From an uncultured Spirochaetales bacterium (GTDB lineage Bacteria; Spirochaetota; Spirochaetia; Sphaerochaetales; Sphaerochaetaceae): DNA of 38,408 nucleotides. Position numbers and translations under genes: made by a program. The notes below the pieces were generated by a model. That model did no database searches. It was not told the DNA's origin and saw nothing but the letters and a program-made list of their open reading frames with translations. Positions 29,234-38,408 of this stretch are shown piece by piece; positions within the stretch are counted from its first letter, which is position 1, and every line of letters begins with the position of its first letter. The stretch spans positions 1 to 38,408 of the forward strand of contig CAMEQB010000004.1 in assembly GCA_945932505.1 (NCBI GenBank), in the 5' to 3' direction.

Positions 29234-29956
29234 ATGAAAAGAAAAGTAGTATTCTTATTAGCTTTAGTTTTAGCTCTCACCCCACTCTTTTCCATCAACG
29301 ACTCACTGAAAGTCTTTGATACCAAGGAGTGGCTGGAGCTTGAAGAAGTAATAAAGTGCAACAAAGAAAGAAGCATCGTAGATCCTGTTTATTCTTCCTA
29401 TATCAAATCTGATATAACAGACTTTGAGAAAGCAAGAGCTGAATATCTTTATGCCAGATACTTGGCGGACAACGATTACAAAGATGAGGCTAAAGAGCAT
29501 CTGGAGTATAACAAAAACTATGTAGACTCTATGGATAAAAGTAATGAGATACTTAATCTCATAGCTCAAATCGATTATTCATCTGCAAAGACTTACATAG
29601 GCAAAGACTACTTAGGTGCAGGACTAGAGAACTCAAATCTTACAAAAGAAGCTATAAAGAAATATCCGGATGAAGCTTACTTTATTGTAACAAACGGTTG
29701 GAGACTTATTTATACACCTCAGATTGCGGGAGGCTCAAACAAGAACGCCATCAAAGGTTTGGAGCCTATCCTAAAGGAGATAGACAACATCTCTATTTCG
29801 AATAAGTATTCAGCATATGGGGCTTTGGCGACAGCCCACTTTAATAGAAAAGATTATAAAGAGAGCAAAGAGTATCTTGATCTTGCCTTTGATATTTACT
29901 ATGGAGAACCTCCTTTACTGGAGTTGGAGAGAGACTTGGAGAAAAAACTAAAATGA
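29234..29956 (+). CDS. Exported TPR-like hypothetical protein
   Basis: Signal peptide MKRKVVFLLALVLALTPLFS; helical repeat-like ARAEYLYARYLADNDYKDEAKEHL, AYGALATAHFNRKDYKESKEYLDLAFDIY. Confidence 0.65.
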   Translation: MKRKVVFLLALVLALTPLFSINDSLKVFDTKEWLELEEVIKCNKERSIVDPVYSSYIKSDITDFEKARAEYLYARYLADNDYKDEAKEHLEYNKNYVDSMDKSNEILNLIAQIDYSSAKTYIGKDYLGAGLENSNLTKEAIKKYPDEAYFIVTNGWRLIYTPQIAGGSNKNAIKGLEPILKEIDNISISNKYSAYGALATAHFNRKDYKESKEYLDLAFDIYYGEPPLLELERDLEKKLK

Positions 29957-31101
29957 AGATATTTCTTTCCCTTCTTTCTTGGATTTCACTGATTTTTGGG
30001 GTTTGGTGCCTAATATGCACACTCTCTAATCTTCTTTTCTTCCGCCGTCATAGAAGTAAAGCAACAAAAATAAATATTGACGGAAAAAGGAAAGTATCAG
30101 TGATTATTCCAGCCAGAAACGAAGAGGAACACCTGCCCCGTCTTTTGGATTCTCTCTTAAACCAAGATTATCCCAATTACGAAGTAGTGATCATCGACGA
30201 CCAGTCTACAGACTCTACATGGAGCATTATCCAAAGCTACATGGCTAAGAGCGACAAAATAAAAGGCTTCAAAAATGAGGGCGGCAAAAGATTATCTCCA
30301 TACGGAAAGATCAATGCGCTTTTGAATCTCATTCCTCATGCCGATGGAGATATTCTTCTCTGCACAGATGCAGATACTGTCCACAATCCTTCTTCAATTT
30401 CAATGGGTGTAAGATATATGGAAGAAGGAAACTTGGATATTCTCTCTGGTTTCCCATACCAAGGTGTCACTACATATGGCGGAGGTGTAGTCACTGCAGC
30501 CATGATGTTTTCAAATGTAGTTCTCCCCCACTTCATACTTAACCCCATTCAGTTCATACCTTTCGCCATAGGTATCGGACAGTATGTAATGATGAGAAGA
30601 GATAGCTACTCCCAAGTAGGAGGGTATAGTGCCATGCCTCAAAAAGTGTGTGATGATATTGGCATCATCAAACATTTCATGAGACACAAAAAGAAATATG
30701 GATTTAGAAACCTATCAAAAGATGTGTCATGCAAAATGTATAGTGACAGAAAGAGTGCATTTAGAGGCATAGAGAGAAGTCTTACAGATTTATTCCCTCC
30801 AACCTTCATTATGATTCTACTTCTATTAATTGCAGTGACACTTTTGATGTTTATTTCATGGACTCCTCTTTTTGCTCCTCTTTTCATTTGTTTTAATGAG
30901 AATAAGCTTCTTTTGATGGCAATAAGCGGATGGATTTTGACATTCATAGGCTGGGCCATCGGTTCAAGAGAAATAGGATTCTGGAGAAGCGTTTGCGTTT
31001 CAGGTTTCCTTTCTATTACAGCAATCTGCGCCATGTATGTCCATGGCATGTATAGAAAGCTCTCTGGAAAAGGCTTTGATTGGAAAGGAAGAAAAGTGTG
31101 A
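29953..31101 (+). CDS. Membrane GT2 family glycosyltransferase
   Basis: VSVIIPARNEEEHLPRLLDSLLNQDYPNYEVVIIDDQSTDST, CTDADT, N- and C-terminal transmembrane segments. Confidence 0.9.
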   Translation: MKIFLSLLSWISLIFGVWCLICTLSNLLFFRRHRSKATKINIDGKRKVSVIIPARNEEEHLPRLLDSLLNQDYPNYEVVIIDDQSTDSTWSIIQSYMAKSDKIKGFKNEGGKRLSPYGKINALLNLIPHADGDILLCTDADTVHNPSSISMGVRYMEEGNLDILSGFPYQGVTTYGGGVVTAAMMFSNVVLPHFILNPIQFIPFAIGIGQYVMMRRDSYSQVGGYSAMPQKVCDDIGIIKHFMRHKKKYGFRNLSKDVSCKMYSDRKSAFRGIERSLTDLFPPTFIMILLLLIAVTLLMFISWTPLFAPLFICFNENKLLLMAISGWILTFIGWAIGSREIGFWRSVCVSGFLSITAICAMYVHGMYRKLSGKGFDWKGRKV

Positions 31102-31209
31102 AAACGCCACAAAAATAGAAGAATGAATAGTAAAAAACTCAATCTTTGTTGCACTCTGTCTGTTTTATGTTATTATTTCTTCATATCTAAAGGAAATAGG
31201 AGTTAAACA

Positions 31210-31395
31210 ATGTCTACACATGATGAAATTGTAGCCCAGATGGAGATCTATGTTACAGAAAACAATAAGTTCGTGGAAAAAGGCATCAAGTCTTCAGCAA
31301 CAAGAGCAAGAAAGGCCCTCTCTGAAATTGCGAAACTAGCAAAGGCAAGAAGAGCTGAAATTACAGACGAAAAAGATGCAATGGATAAGGAATAA
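31210..31395 (+). CDS. Histone H1-like (Hc1-type) small basic DNA-binding protein
   Basis: 61 aa, NNKFVEKGIKSSATRARKALSEIAKLAKARRAEI resembles the Hc1 core; SD AGGAG. Confidence 0.7.
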   Translation: MSTHDEIVAQMEIYVTENNKFVEKGIKSSATRARKALSEIAKLAKARRAEITDEKDAMDKE

Positions 31396-31418
31396 GAATT
31401 ACAGCTTATGTTCATAAA

Positions 31419-31436
31419 ACCCCGGTTTCCCGGGGT
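31419..31436. terminator. Terminator between the converging hc1-like and valS genes
   Basis: ACCCCGG-TTTC-CCGGGGT. The minus strand continues TTTTAT and the plus strand CATTTTC. Confidence 0.75.
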
Positions 31437-31447
31437 CATTTTCATGA

Positions 31448-34096
31448 TTATAGAGTCTTCAAAAGAGCTATGTGCTCAGTAGATTTCGCTATCTTTTCTT
31501 CGAACTCAGCCTTCTTGCTCTTCTCTTTTTCGATAGCTTCAGGTTTAGCATGAGTAATAAAGTTCTCATTCTCAAGTTTCTTCATGCTCTGAGCCAAATT
31601 TGCCTCAGCCTTCTTGATCTCACCTTCAAGTCTCTTTATTTCACCCTCTACATCGATGGCATCACGAACAAAGACAAATGCTTCGAAGCCGCTGCCATGG
31701 CAAGGGAAGGCCTTTGAAGTATCTTCGCTTCCATCTGTATCGATGGTGACTGTAGAAGCTCCCATGAAAGATGTGAGGATCTTTACTTCAGACTTATAGA
31801 AGTCTACATACTTATTAGACTTATCTGGTCTTACTACAACCTTAAGTTTCTTCTCCGGTCCAATACCGAGGCTGCTTCTGACTGCTCTGACGACTCTCAC
31901 CACTTCCTGGAGACTATCCATAGAAGCTTCTGCATATTCATCCTTCTCTTTCTCATCGAATTCAGGATATTTTGCAACGATAACGTCTCCATTATGATTT
32001 GGAAGCTTCTGATATATCTCTTCTGTAAGGAAGGAAAGGAATGGGTGCATCAAGCGCATTGAAGCTTCCAAGATATCCATAAGGATAGACACCTGGAGAT
32101 CCTTCTCTTCGTCACTGCCATGGAGAAGTTTCTCTTTACTTGCTTCAATATACCAGTCACAGAAATCATTCCAGAAGAAAGAGTATACCGTCTGGGCTGC
32201 ATCATTGAAGTGATACTCATCCATAGCATTCTTAATGGAAAGAGCAGCGTCATTAAGACGTGAGTATATCCACTTATCCAGGACAGTAAGCTTAGATTTA
32301 TCAACCTCAACAAGATTTCTGCCCTCAAGATTCATCAACAAGAATCTTGTAGCATTCCAAATCTTATTTGCAAATCTGGAACCAAGCTTAAATGAGTTCA
32401 TATCTATCTGAACGTCCTGTCCCTGAGCTGCAAGGAAGCAGAGTGTAAACTTCATGGCGTCAGCGCCATATTCGTCGATTACATCCAACGGGTCGATTCC
32501 GTTTCCAAGAGATTTGGACATCTTTCTTCCCTGTGTATCTCTTACAAGACCTGTAATGACGATATCTTTGAAAGGCGCCTTACCCAAGAACTCTTCACTT
32601 GCCATTATCATTCTGCTGATCCAGAAGAAGATAATGTCATATGCAGAAACAAGAGTATTTGTCTGGAAGAACTTATCGAAATCAGGAGTCTTTTCAGGCC
32701 AGCCAAGAGTTGAGAATGGCCAAAGCCATGAAGAGAACCATGTATCGAGGACATCTGTGTCCTGCTTAAGGTTATGGCTATGACACTTTGGACACTCTGT
32801 TGCATCTTCTCTTGATACAATCATTTCGCCGCAGTCTTCGCAGTACCATACAGGAATTCTATGTCCCCACCAAAGCTGACGTGAGATACACCAGTCCTTG
32901 ATAGTCTCCATCCAGTGGATATATGTATTTTCCCATCTCTTAGGATAGAACTGAATATCGCCCTTCTTCCAAGCGTCAATGGCCTTGTCTGCCATACCAC
33001 GCATCTTTACAAACCACTGCTCGGAAAGATATGGCTCTACGATTGTATGACATCTATAACAATGACCGACTTCATGGTTATAGTCTTTCTCGCTTACAAG
33101 ATATCCCTTCTCCTTAAGCTCTTCTGCAACCATTTTTCTTGCTTCCTGAGCAGGAACACCCCTATATTTCTCAGGACAGTTGTCATTCATAGTTCCATCC
33201 GGGTTAAGGACATTGATGGCTTCTAGATTGTGTCTCTTTCCACACTCCCAGTCATTAGGGTCATGGGCTGGAGTAATCTTTACCATACCTGTACCGAAAC
33301 CAAGCTCAACAAAAGAATCTGCAATAATTGGAATCTCTCTATCTGTAAGAGGAAGTCTAAGCTTTTTCCCAACTATATCCTTATATCTTTCATCTTCAGG
33401 GTTTACTGCAACTGCAACGTCTCCGAACATAGTCTCTGGCCTTGTTGTTGCAACTGTAATCCAGCCAGAACCGTCGGCATATGGATATCTGACATCATAG
33501 AGTTTTCCAGGAACGTTCTCATATTCGACTTCATCGTCTGCCAGAGCAGTACCGCACTTTGGGCAGTAGTTTACAAGGTACTTACCTTTATAGATCAGTC
33601 CTCTCTCATATAGGGTGACAAATGCTTCCCTTACAGCCTTGGAGAGTCCCTCGTCCATTGTGAATCTCTCGTGATCCCAGTCACAGGAACATCCCATCTT
33701 CTCAAGCTGACTCTTAATAATATTGTGGTGCTTGTCTTTTACAGCCCAAGTACGTTCCAAGAACTTCTCTCTTCCAAGATCCTGACGTCTCAAGCCTTCT
33801 TTCGCAAGCTGTCTCTCCACAACGTTCTGTGTTGCAATACCTGCATGGTCTGTTCCAGGTACCCATAGAGTAGGAACACCTGTCATTCTCTTATATCTGA
33901 TGATTATATCCTGCAAGCTGTTATTTAAAGCATGGCCCATGTGAAGGACGCCAGTAACGTTTGGTGGTGGCATAACGACAGTAAAATGTCCTTCACCACT
34001 TCTGGGAGCAAACTCTCCCTTCTCTTTCCATTCGCTGTAAATGCGGTCCTCGAAATCTTTTGGGTTATAGGCTTTGGCCAATTCCACGGCTTTCAT
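31448..34096 (-). CDS. valS: Valyl-tRNA synthetase
   Basis: PPPNVTGVLHMGHALN, GTDHAGIATQ, KMSKSLGNGIDP. SD GGAGGA precedes ATG 34096. Confidence 0.98.
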   Translation of the reverse strand: MKAVELAKAYNPKDFEDRIYSEWKEKGEFAPRSGEGHFTVVMPPPNVTGVLHMGHALNNSLQDIIIRYKRMTGVPTLWVPGTDHAGIATQNVVERQLAKEGLRRQDLGREKFLERTWAVKDKHHNIIKSQLEKMGCSCDWDHERFTMDEGLSKAVREAFVTLYERGLIYKGKYLVNYCPKCGTALADDEVEYENVPGKLYDVRYPYADGSGWITVATTRPETMFGDVAVAVNPEDERYKDIVGKKLRLPLTDREIPIIADSFVELGFGTGMVKITPAHDPNDWECGKRHNLEAINVLNPDGTMNDNCPEKYRGVPAQEARKMVAEELKEKGYLVSEKDYNHEVGHCYRCHTIVEPYLSEQWFVKMRGMADKAIDAWKKGDIQFYPKRWENTYIHWMETIKDWCISRQLWWGHRIPVWYCEDCGEMIVSREDATECPKCHSHNLKQDTDVLDTWFSSWLWPFSTLGWPEKTPDFDKFFQTNTLVSAYDIIFFWISRMIMASEEFLGKAPFKDIVITGLVRDTQGRKMSKSLGNGIDPLDVIDEYGADAMKFTLCFLAAQGQDVQIDMNSFKLGSRFANKIWNATRFLLMNLEGRNLVEVDKSKLTVLDKWIYSRLNDAALSIKNAMDEYHFNDAAQTVYSFFWNDFCDWYIEASKEKLLHGSDEEKDLQVSILMDILEASMRLMHPFLSFLTEEIYQKLPNHNGDVIVAKYPEFDEKEKDEYAEASMDSLQEVVRVVRAVRSSLGIGPEKKLKVVVRPDKSNKYVDFYKSEVKILTSFMGASTVTIDTDGSEDTSKAFPCHGSGFEAFVFVRDAIDVEGEIKRLEGEIKKAEANLAQSMKKLENENFITHAKPEAIEKEKSKKAEFEEKIAKSTEHIALLKTL

Positions 34097-34121
34097 ATTA
34101 AAAAGTCCTCCGTCGCCGTTT

Positions 34122-34150
34122 ATGGTATCAAAAAAGAGTGCTCTTAACAA
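34122..34150 (-). promoter_or_regulatory. Possible valS promoter
   Basis: Minus strand TTGTTA-N17-TACCAT (4/6 and 4/6 matches to consensus). Confidence 0.4.
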
Positions 34151-34198
34151 TGGAAAGAGTCTATCCCATTTTTCATCCGTTTATGATAAATTCAAAGT

Positions 34199-35569
34199 AT
34201 GAGTGAAAATCAGCAATATCTAAAAATGACACAGACACCAGTGTCGTCACTTATTCCTCGACTTGCAGTTCCAACTATAGTGTCGATGCTTGTATCTTCC
34301 ATTTATAATATGGCGGATACATACTTTGTCTCCCAAATCGGAACAAGTGCTTCTGCCGCAGTAGGTGTAGTTTTTTCCATAATGGCAATTATACAGGCGG
34401 TGGGGTTCACAATAGGAATGGGAGGAGGAATCCTCGCTTCCCGCTCTCTGGGAGCAAAAGACAAGGACAGGGCTGACACTCTTGTTACGCTCTCTTTCTT
34501 CTTCTCTCTCCTCTTTGGTGTCATCCTTGCTATTCTTGGTATCGTCTTCAATAAAGGCCTTATGAGAATGCTTGGGGCTACAGAGACTATTCTTCCATTT
34601 GCTGAGGCTTATTCCAGATATATTTTCATTGCTTGTCCATTTATGATCGGTTCATATGTAATGAACAATATCCTACGCTCTGAAGGAAAAGCTTTCTATG
34701 CAATGGTGGGAATAACCACAGGCGGCGTACTAAATATTGCACTGGACCCTCTGTTTATCTTCGTCTTCGGACTTGGAACATCAGGAGCCGCCATTGCAAC
34801 TGCCATAAGCCAGTTTATCAGCTTTATCATTCTGCTTATGGCATTTATCACAGGAAAGAGTGAAGCAGATATTGTGGTTTCCAAGATAAAGCACTTTCAG
34901 CCTTCAATGCTGTCAGCAATAATAAAGACGGGACTACCGTCACTGGCTAGGCAAGGACTTGCAAGTATTGCAACAATCCTTTTGAATCTAAGCGCAGCCG
35001 TATATGGAGACGCTGCCATTGCTGCAATGAGCATTACAGGTAGAGTGACTTTCTTTATCTTCTCCGCCCTTCTTGGATTCGGACAAGGTTTCCAACCAGT
35101 CTGTGCATATAACTGGGGGGCAGGAAAATATGACAGAGTAAGGAAGGCTACTGTATTCACAGCACAAGTGGGAACAATAATAATCACTATCCTTTCTCTC
35201 CTTACTTATATATTAACGCCGTCAATAATCAAAGCTTTTATAAGTGATGACCCCATGGTCATTGAAGTAGGAACAAGAGCATTAAGAGCCCAATGCCTTC
35301 TTCTACCTTTCTGTGGAATAAATGTCACCACAAATATGGCTCTACAAGGAACAAGCCATGTAGCGTCAGCCACATTCCTTGCTATGTGTAGACAAGGTAT
35401 CTTCTATATTCCATCCATTCTCATTCTACCGAGAGTTCTTGGGATTACAGGTGTGGAGATAGCACAACCTGCAGCAGACGTTTTGACCTTTACTTGCTCT
35501 ATCTTCTTATTCACATCTTTCCTAAGAGAGTGTAAAAATAAGAATAAAGAGAATAACCCAGTTGAGTAA
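34199..35569 (+). CDS. MATE family efflux transporter
   Basis: About 12 TM segments; LAVPTIVSMLVSSIYNMADTYFVSQIG, NNILRSEGKAFYAMVG, GFGQGFQPVCAYNWGA. Confidence 0.94.
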   Translation: MSENQQYLKMTQTPVSSLIPRLAVPTIVSMLVSSIYNMADTYFVSQIGTSASAAVGVVFSIMAIIQAVGFTIGMGGGILASRSLGAKDKDRADTLVTLSFFFSLLFGVILAILGIVFNKGLMRMLGATETILPFAEAYSRYIFIACPFMIGSYVMNNILRSEGKAFYAMVGITTGGVLNIALDPLFIFVFGLGTSGAAIATAISQFISFIILLMAFITGKSEADIVVSKIKHFQPSMLSAIIKTGLPSLARQGLASIATILLNLSAAVYGDAAIAAMSITGRVTFFIFSALLGFGQGFQPVCAYNWGAGKYDRVRKATVFTAQVGTIIITILSLLTYILTPSIIKAFISDDPMVIEVGTRALRAQCLLLPFCGINVTTNMALQGTSHVASATFLAMCRQGIFYIPSILILPRVLGITGVEIAQPAADVLTFTCSIFLFTSFLRECKNKNKENNPVE

Positions 35570-35602
35570 AACTCTCCTCAATGGATTAATAGAACCTTTT
35601 AT

Positions 35603-35629
35603 AAATGACCGTCTCTCCGATGGTCATTT
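35603..35629 (+). terminator. Terminator downstream of the MATE gene
   Basis: AAATGACCGTC-TCTCC-GATGGTCATTT (one G-U), then a T-rich stretch ending TTTCTTTTT. Confidence 0.65.
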
Positions 35630-35674
35630 CTTCGATTTCTTTTTACGAAAGTGCAAAACTGACTAATGGTCTGT

Positions 35675-35700
35675 AAAAAAGGACCCGATTTTTCGAGCCC
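35675..35700 (-). terminator. Terminator of the ECF sigma/anti-sigma unit
   Basis: Minus strand GGGCTCGA-AAAA-TCGGGTCC-TTTTTT (two G-U pairs). Confidence 0.75.
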
Positions 35701-35707
35701 TAAGTAA

Positions 35708-36247
35708 TCATTCCCCTTTTTCTTCCAATGGCTGAAGACCTTTGATAGAAATATCCACCTGATATCCTTTGCCATCTAGATATTGAAGTATCTCTTCCAG
35801 TGTATAGTCGTCGAGACTATTCTTACCCGATGATACAAGTCTAACATTTTCTGTATCTGCGTTTACGGAGAAAGACGGAAGAATATCATTTGTCTCTTTT
35901 GCATTTGAGCCAAAGAATACAAAACCTCCCACGAAGATGAATACAGCGGCAGCGGCAGCTGTAATTGCAGTAGGTATGCTCATCTGGATCTTTCTTCTAA
36001 AGAAAGAAATCTGCTTGCCATTTCCAAAGCACTTTGCATCAAGCTTTTTGAATATGGCATCTTTGTTTCTATTAAGCTCTTCTTCTGAGAATGTGTCTTT
36101 TTGGATCTTTTCATCCAACTTCTTCATATTCTCAAGAAGATTCCTGCAGGCAGCGCAGTGCTCCAAGTGTTCCTTCACTTGGGTTCTATATGGCTCCTTT
36201 AATTCTCCATCCATATATGCGGACAGCATCTGCAGATCAATACACAT
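35708..36247 (-). CDS. Anti-sigma factor with ZAS zinc finger and one TM helix
   Basis: HLEHCAAC (Hx3Cx2C), TM AITAAAAAVFIFVGGFVFF; overlaps the sigma gene. Confidence 0.85.
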   Translation of the reverse strand: MCIDLQMLSAYMDGELKEPYRTQVKEHLEHCAACRNLLENMKKLDEKIQKDTFSEEELNRNKDAIFKKLDAKCFGNGKQISFFRRKIQMSIPTAITAAAAAVFIFVGGFVFFGSNAKETNDILPSFSVNADTENVRLVSSGKNSLDDYTLEEILQYLDGKGYQVDISIKGLQPLEEKGE

Positions 36248-36770
36248 CTTTATCCTCCGCGGAAAGAATCTCTTCAAGCTTTTTCCTTGCTCTATGGACT
36301 CTAACCTTTACGTTTGTTTCAGAAATACCCAGGATCTTTCCTATAGCTTTATAGTCAAGTCCCGAATACTCTTTAAGCTGTATTACGCTCCTCAAGTTCT
36401 CTGGAAGGGCATTGACTGCATCTCTAACAGTCTTTCTATCCTCTTCTTCCATTACAGCTTTTGAAGAGTCAAAATAGTTTGCAGTTTCACCTGGCATCTT
36501 TTTGACTTTATCTACAAGCTGTATCTCCCTCTTGTTCTTTCGAACATTATTGAGAGCCAGATTCTTGGAAACTCTCAACAGCCAATACTTGGCGTCATCC
36601 ATGGTCGGGAAGGAAATATTCTTCACATAAAAACGTTCAAATGTTTCCTGGACCAAGTCTTCCGCAATTTCCTGATTGTATACGATGTGCATCACCACTT
36701 GCATTAGAAGCGTGTAATTAGCATCGTATACTTTCCTGAAATCTTCCCGGTTGGTACTTTTGATTTCCAT
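36237..36770 (-). CDS. ECF-type RNA polymerase sigma factor
   Basis: YNQEIAEDLVQETFERFYV (region 2) and LKEYSGLDYKAIGKILGISETNVKVRVHRARKKL (region 4). Confidence 0.93.
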   Translation of the reverse strand: MEIKSTNREDFRKVYDANYTLLMQVVMHIVYNQEIAEDLVQETFERFYVKNISFPTMDDAKYWLLRVSKNLALNNVRKNKREIQLVDKVKKMPGETANYFDSSKAVMEEEDRKTVRDAVNALPENLRSVIQLKEYSGLDYKAIGKILGISETNVKVRVHRARKKLEEILSAEDKDVY

Positions 36771-36797
36771 CTTATTAACAAATTTCCTACCTAATGG

Positions 36798-38201
36798 TTA
36801 CATTATTTTTTGAAGAATTGGTCCTTGAGGAGTATCTTTTACAATAAAACCCCTTGTTTCCAGTTCTTTTCTTATCTCATCAGCTCTCTGATAGTTCTTT
36901 TCAGCTTTAGCCTGCTTTCTCTCTTCCACAAGCTTCCACTCCTCTTCTCCTCCGACTTTTTCCTCTTTCTTAGCCTCTATTTTATCCAGGTCCAATCCAA
37001 GGACTTTATCCATAGAATAGAGAAGAGAAAGTTTTTCTTCGTCACTTATAGAACCATCTTTAATCATCTTCCACATGACAGCCAAAGCCTCTGGGCATCT
37101 CAGGTCATTATAGAGGGCGGCAAAGAAAGAATCTTTATAGCTCTGAGCTTTTTCCCCAAGAGAAGCTGCAGGCTTGGATTTTGCCTTGAGTTCAGCTACT
37201 ACTCCATTAAGTCTCTCCCTAGCGATTTTTGCATGGTCGAGAGCTTCATAAGAGAACTTTAGCTGTGTGCGATAGTGTCCGCCAAGGCAGAAATATCTGT
37301 AGTCTAGAGCCTCGTATCCATGAGAAACCAAAACAGGGAGGGTCAAGAATTCTCCTGACGACTTACTCATTTTTCCTTTATCATTCAGGAGGAACTCTCC
37401 ATGGCACCAGTAGTTTACCCACTTGTGACCTGTGGCAGCCTCGCTCTGAGCTATCTCATTAGTGTGGTGGACAGGAATAGCATCAATACCTCCACAGTGG
37501 ATATCGAAGGTTTCCCCCAGATACTTCATGCTCATGGCAGAGCACTCAATATGCCATCCAGGATATCCTCTACCCCACGGGGAATCCCACATCATAGCTT
37601 GTTCACCAAACTTACTATTTGTGAACCATAGTACAAAGTCCTGAGGATTACGCTTATTTCCGTCTACTACAATTCTTGCACCACTTAATTTATCTTCCTG
37701 CTTCTGACCTGCAAGCTTTCCATAGTCGTCGATGGTATCTATAGAGAAGTAGACATTGCCTCCAGCTGTGTAGGTGTGTCCCTTCTCTTCCAATCTCTTT
37801 ATCAAAGCGATCATATCAGAAATATGATCTGTAGCCTTACATACTACATTAGGTCTCTTTATATTCAGGGCCTTCTCATCTGCAAAGAATGCGTCTGTGT
37901 AGAATGCAGCGATATCCCAAACACTTTTACCTGTCTCTCTGCTTCTCTTTCCAAGCTTATCCTCTCCATCGTCTCCGTCTCCTGTGAGGTGACCAACGTC
38001 TGTGATGTTCATAACGTGTTTTACTCTATATCCTGCCTCTTCAAGAGTACGATGAAGTATATCTTCAAAAATAAAGGTCCTTAAGTTTCCGATATGGGCA
38101 TAGTTGTAGACTGTAGGGCCGCAACAGTACATTCCTACCTTTCCTTCTTCAATCGGTACGAACTCCTCAACTTTGCGATCCATTGTGTTATACAGCTTCA
38201 T
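36798..38201 (-). CDS. cysS: Cysteinyl-tRNA synthetase
   Basis: GMYCCGPTVYNYAHIGNLRTFIFEDIL, PGWHIECSAM, GKMSKSSGEFLTL. SD AAAGGAGA precedes ATG 38201. Confidence 0.98.
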   Translation of the reverse strand: MKLYNTMDRKVEEFVPIEEGKVGMYCCGPTVYNYAHIGNLRTFIFEDILHRTLEEAGYRVKHVMNITDVGHLTGDGDDGEDKLGKRSRETGKSVWDIAAFYTDAFFADEKALNIKRPNVVCKATDHISDMIALIKRLEEKGHTYTAGGNVYFSIDTIDDYGKLAGQKQEDKLSGARIVVDGNKRNPQDFVLWFTNSKFGEQAMMWDSPWGRGYPGWHIECSAMSMKYLGETFDIHCGGIDAIPVHHTNEIAQSEAATGHKWVNYWCHGEFLLNDKGKMSKSSGEFLTLPVLVSHGYEALDYRYFCLGGHYRTQLKFSYEALDHAKIARERLNGVVAELKAKSKPAASLGEKAQSYKDSFFAALYNDLRCPEALAVMWKMIKDGSISDEEKLSLLYSMDKVLGLDLDKIEAKKEEKVGGEEEWKLVEERKQAKAEKNYQRADEIRKELETRGFIVKDTPQGPILQKIM

Positions 38202-38257
38202 GCTTAATCTCCTTTGTGCACATGGCACTCTCTATTAAGTATAATAGATTTAGTCTC

Positions 38258-38408
38258 ATGATAAAAGGAGATTGGACTTCAATAAAGAAAGGCATTGAAT
38301 ATTTATTATTTGTTTTTTGTGTGTCTCTTTTTTTTCGTCCTATATTAAAAGAGGGGGGATTACCTTTAGTCCAGCTTAAGCTGGGCTATTGGTATCGATC
38401 TTGCCCTT
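38258..38408 (+). CDS. Truncated ORF running off the right edge, N-terminus of a putative membrane protein
   Basis: Not in the ORF track. Reads MIKGDWTSIKKGIEYLLFVFCVSLFFRPILKEGGLPLVQLKLGYWYRSCP with no stop. Perfect TATAAT at 38240-38245 upstream. Confidence 0.5.
   Translation, partial: MIKGDWTSIKKGIEYLLFVFCVSLFFRPILKEGGLPLVQLKLGYWYRSCP

Noticed and set aside
38358-38396. Extended hairpin GATTACC..TAGTCCAGC-TTAA-GCTGGGCTA..GGTATC, considered as a structured ncRNA start
   Set aside because: It lies in an open frame from ATG 38258 (encodes LPLVQLKLGYWYR), so coding is the simpler explanation. It is also cut by the window edge.
1-38408. Search for CRISPR arrays, transposases, phage, toxin-antitoxin or defence islands
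   Set aside because: None seen. No spaced direct repeat array and no integrase, transposase or defence-family motifs; the region is housekeeping.

Overview
This 38.4 kb window is a compact bacterial chromosomal segment, probably from a spirochaete (inferred from gene content and strong GA/AGA codon bias; not tested). I support about 30 protein-coding genes, most of them housekeeping. They include a RarA C-terminal fusion, a sigma-70-family factor, tig-clpP-clpX, a divergent sigma-like/HTH protein, RdgB, PepF, an HD phosphohydrolase, a TtcA-like PP-loop protein, a FecR-domain protein, MutL, an acyltransferase, a dihydroorotate-dehydrogenase-like protein, an Lrp/AsnC regulator, a D-3-phosphoglycerate-dehydrogenase-like protein, RecJ, RecO, a DUF4105/Lnb-like membrane protein, carbamate kinase, Lon, a U32 peptidase, a GT2 glycosyltransferase, an Hc1-like protein, ValS, a MATE transporter, an ECF sigma/ZAS anti-sigma pair and CysS. 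A partial tRNA (probably His) lies at the left edge and an untracked truncated ORF runs off the right edge. I see no CRISPR array, transposon, phage or defence island. The best candidates for something under-described are: (1) recurrent SD-less start codons with an extended -10 (TGnTAnnnT) about 6 nt upstream, suggesting leaderless transcripts; (2) a perfect 10-bp hairpin that sequesters the Shine-Dalgarno of the divergent sigma-like gene after clpX; (3) an Lnb-like lipoprotein N-acylation candidate; (4) a RarA fusion whose C-terminal domain resembles a degenerate methyltransferase; (5) a 16-aa periodic repeat in the FecR-domain protein. No database search was possible, so all family calls come from motif recognition.
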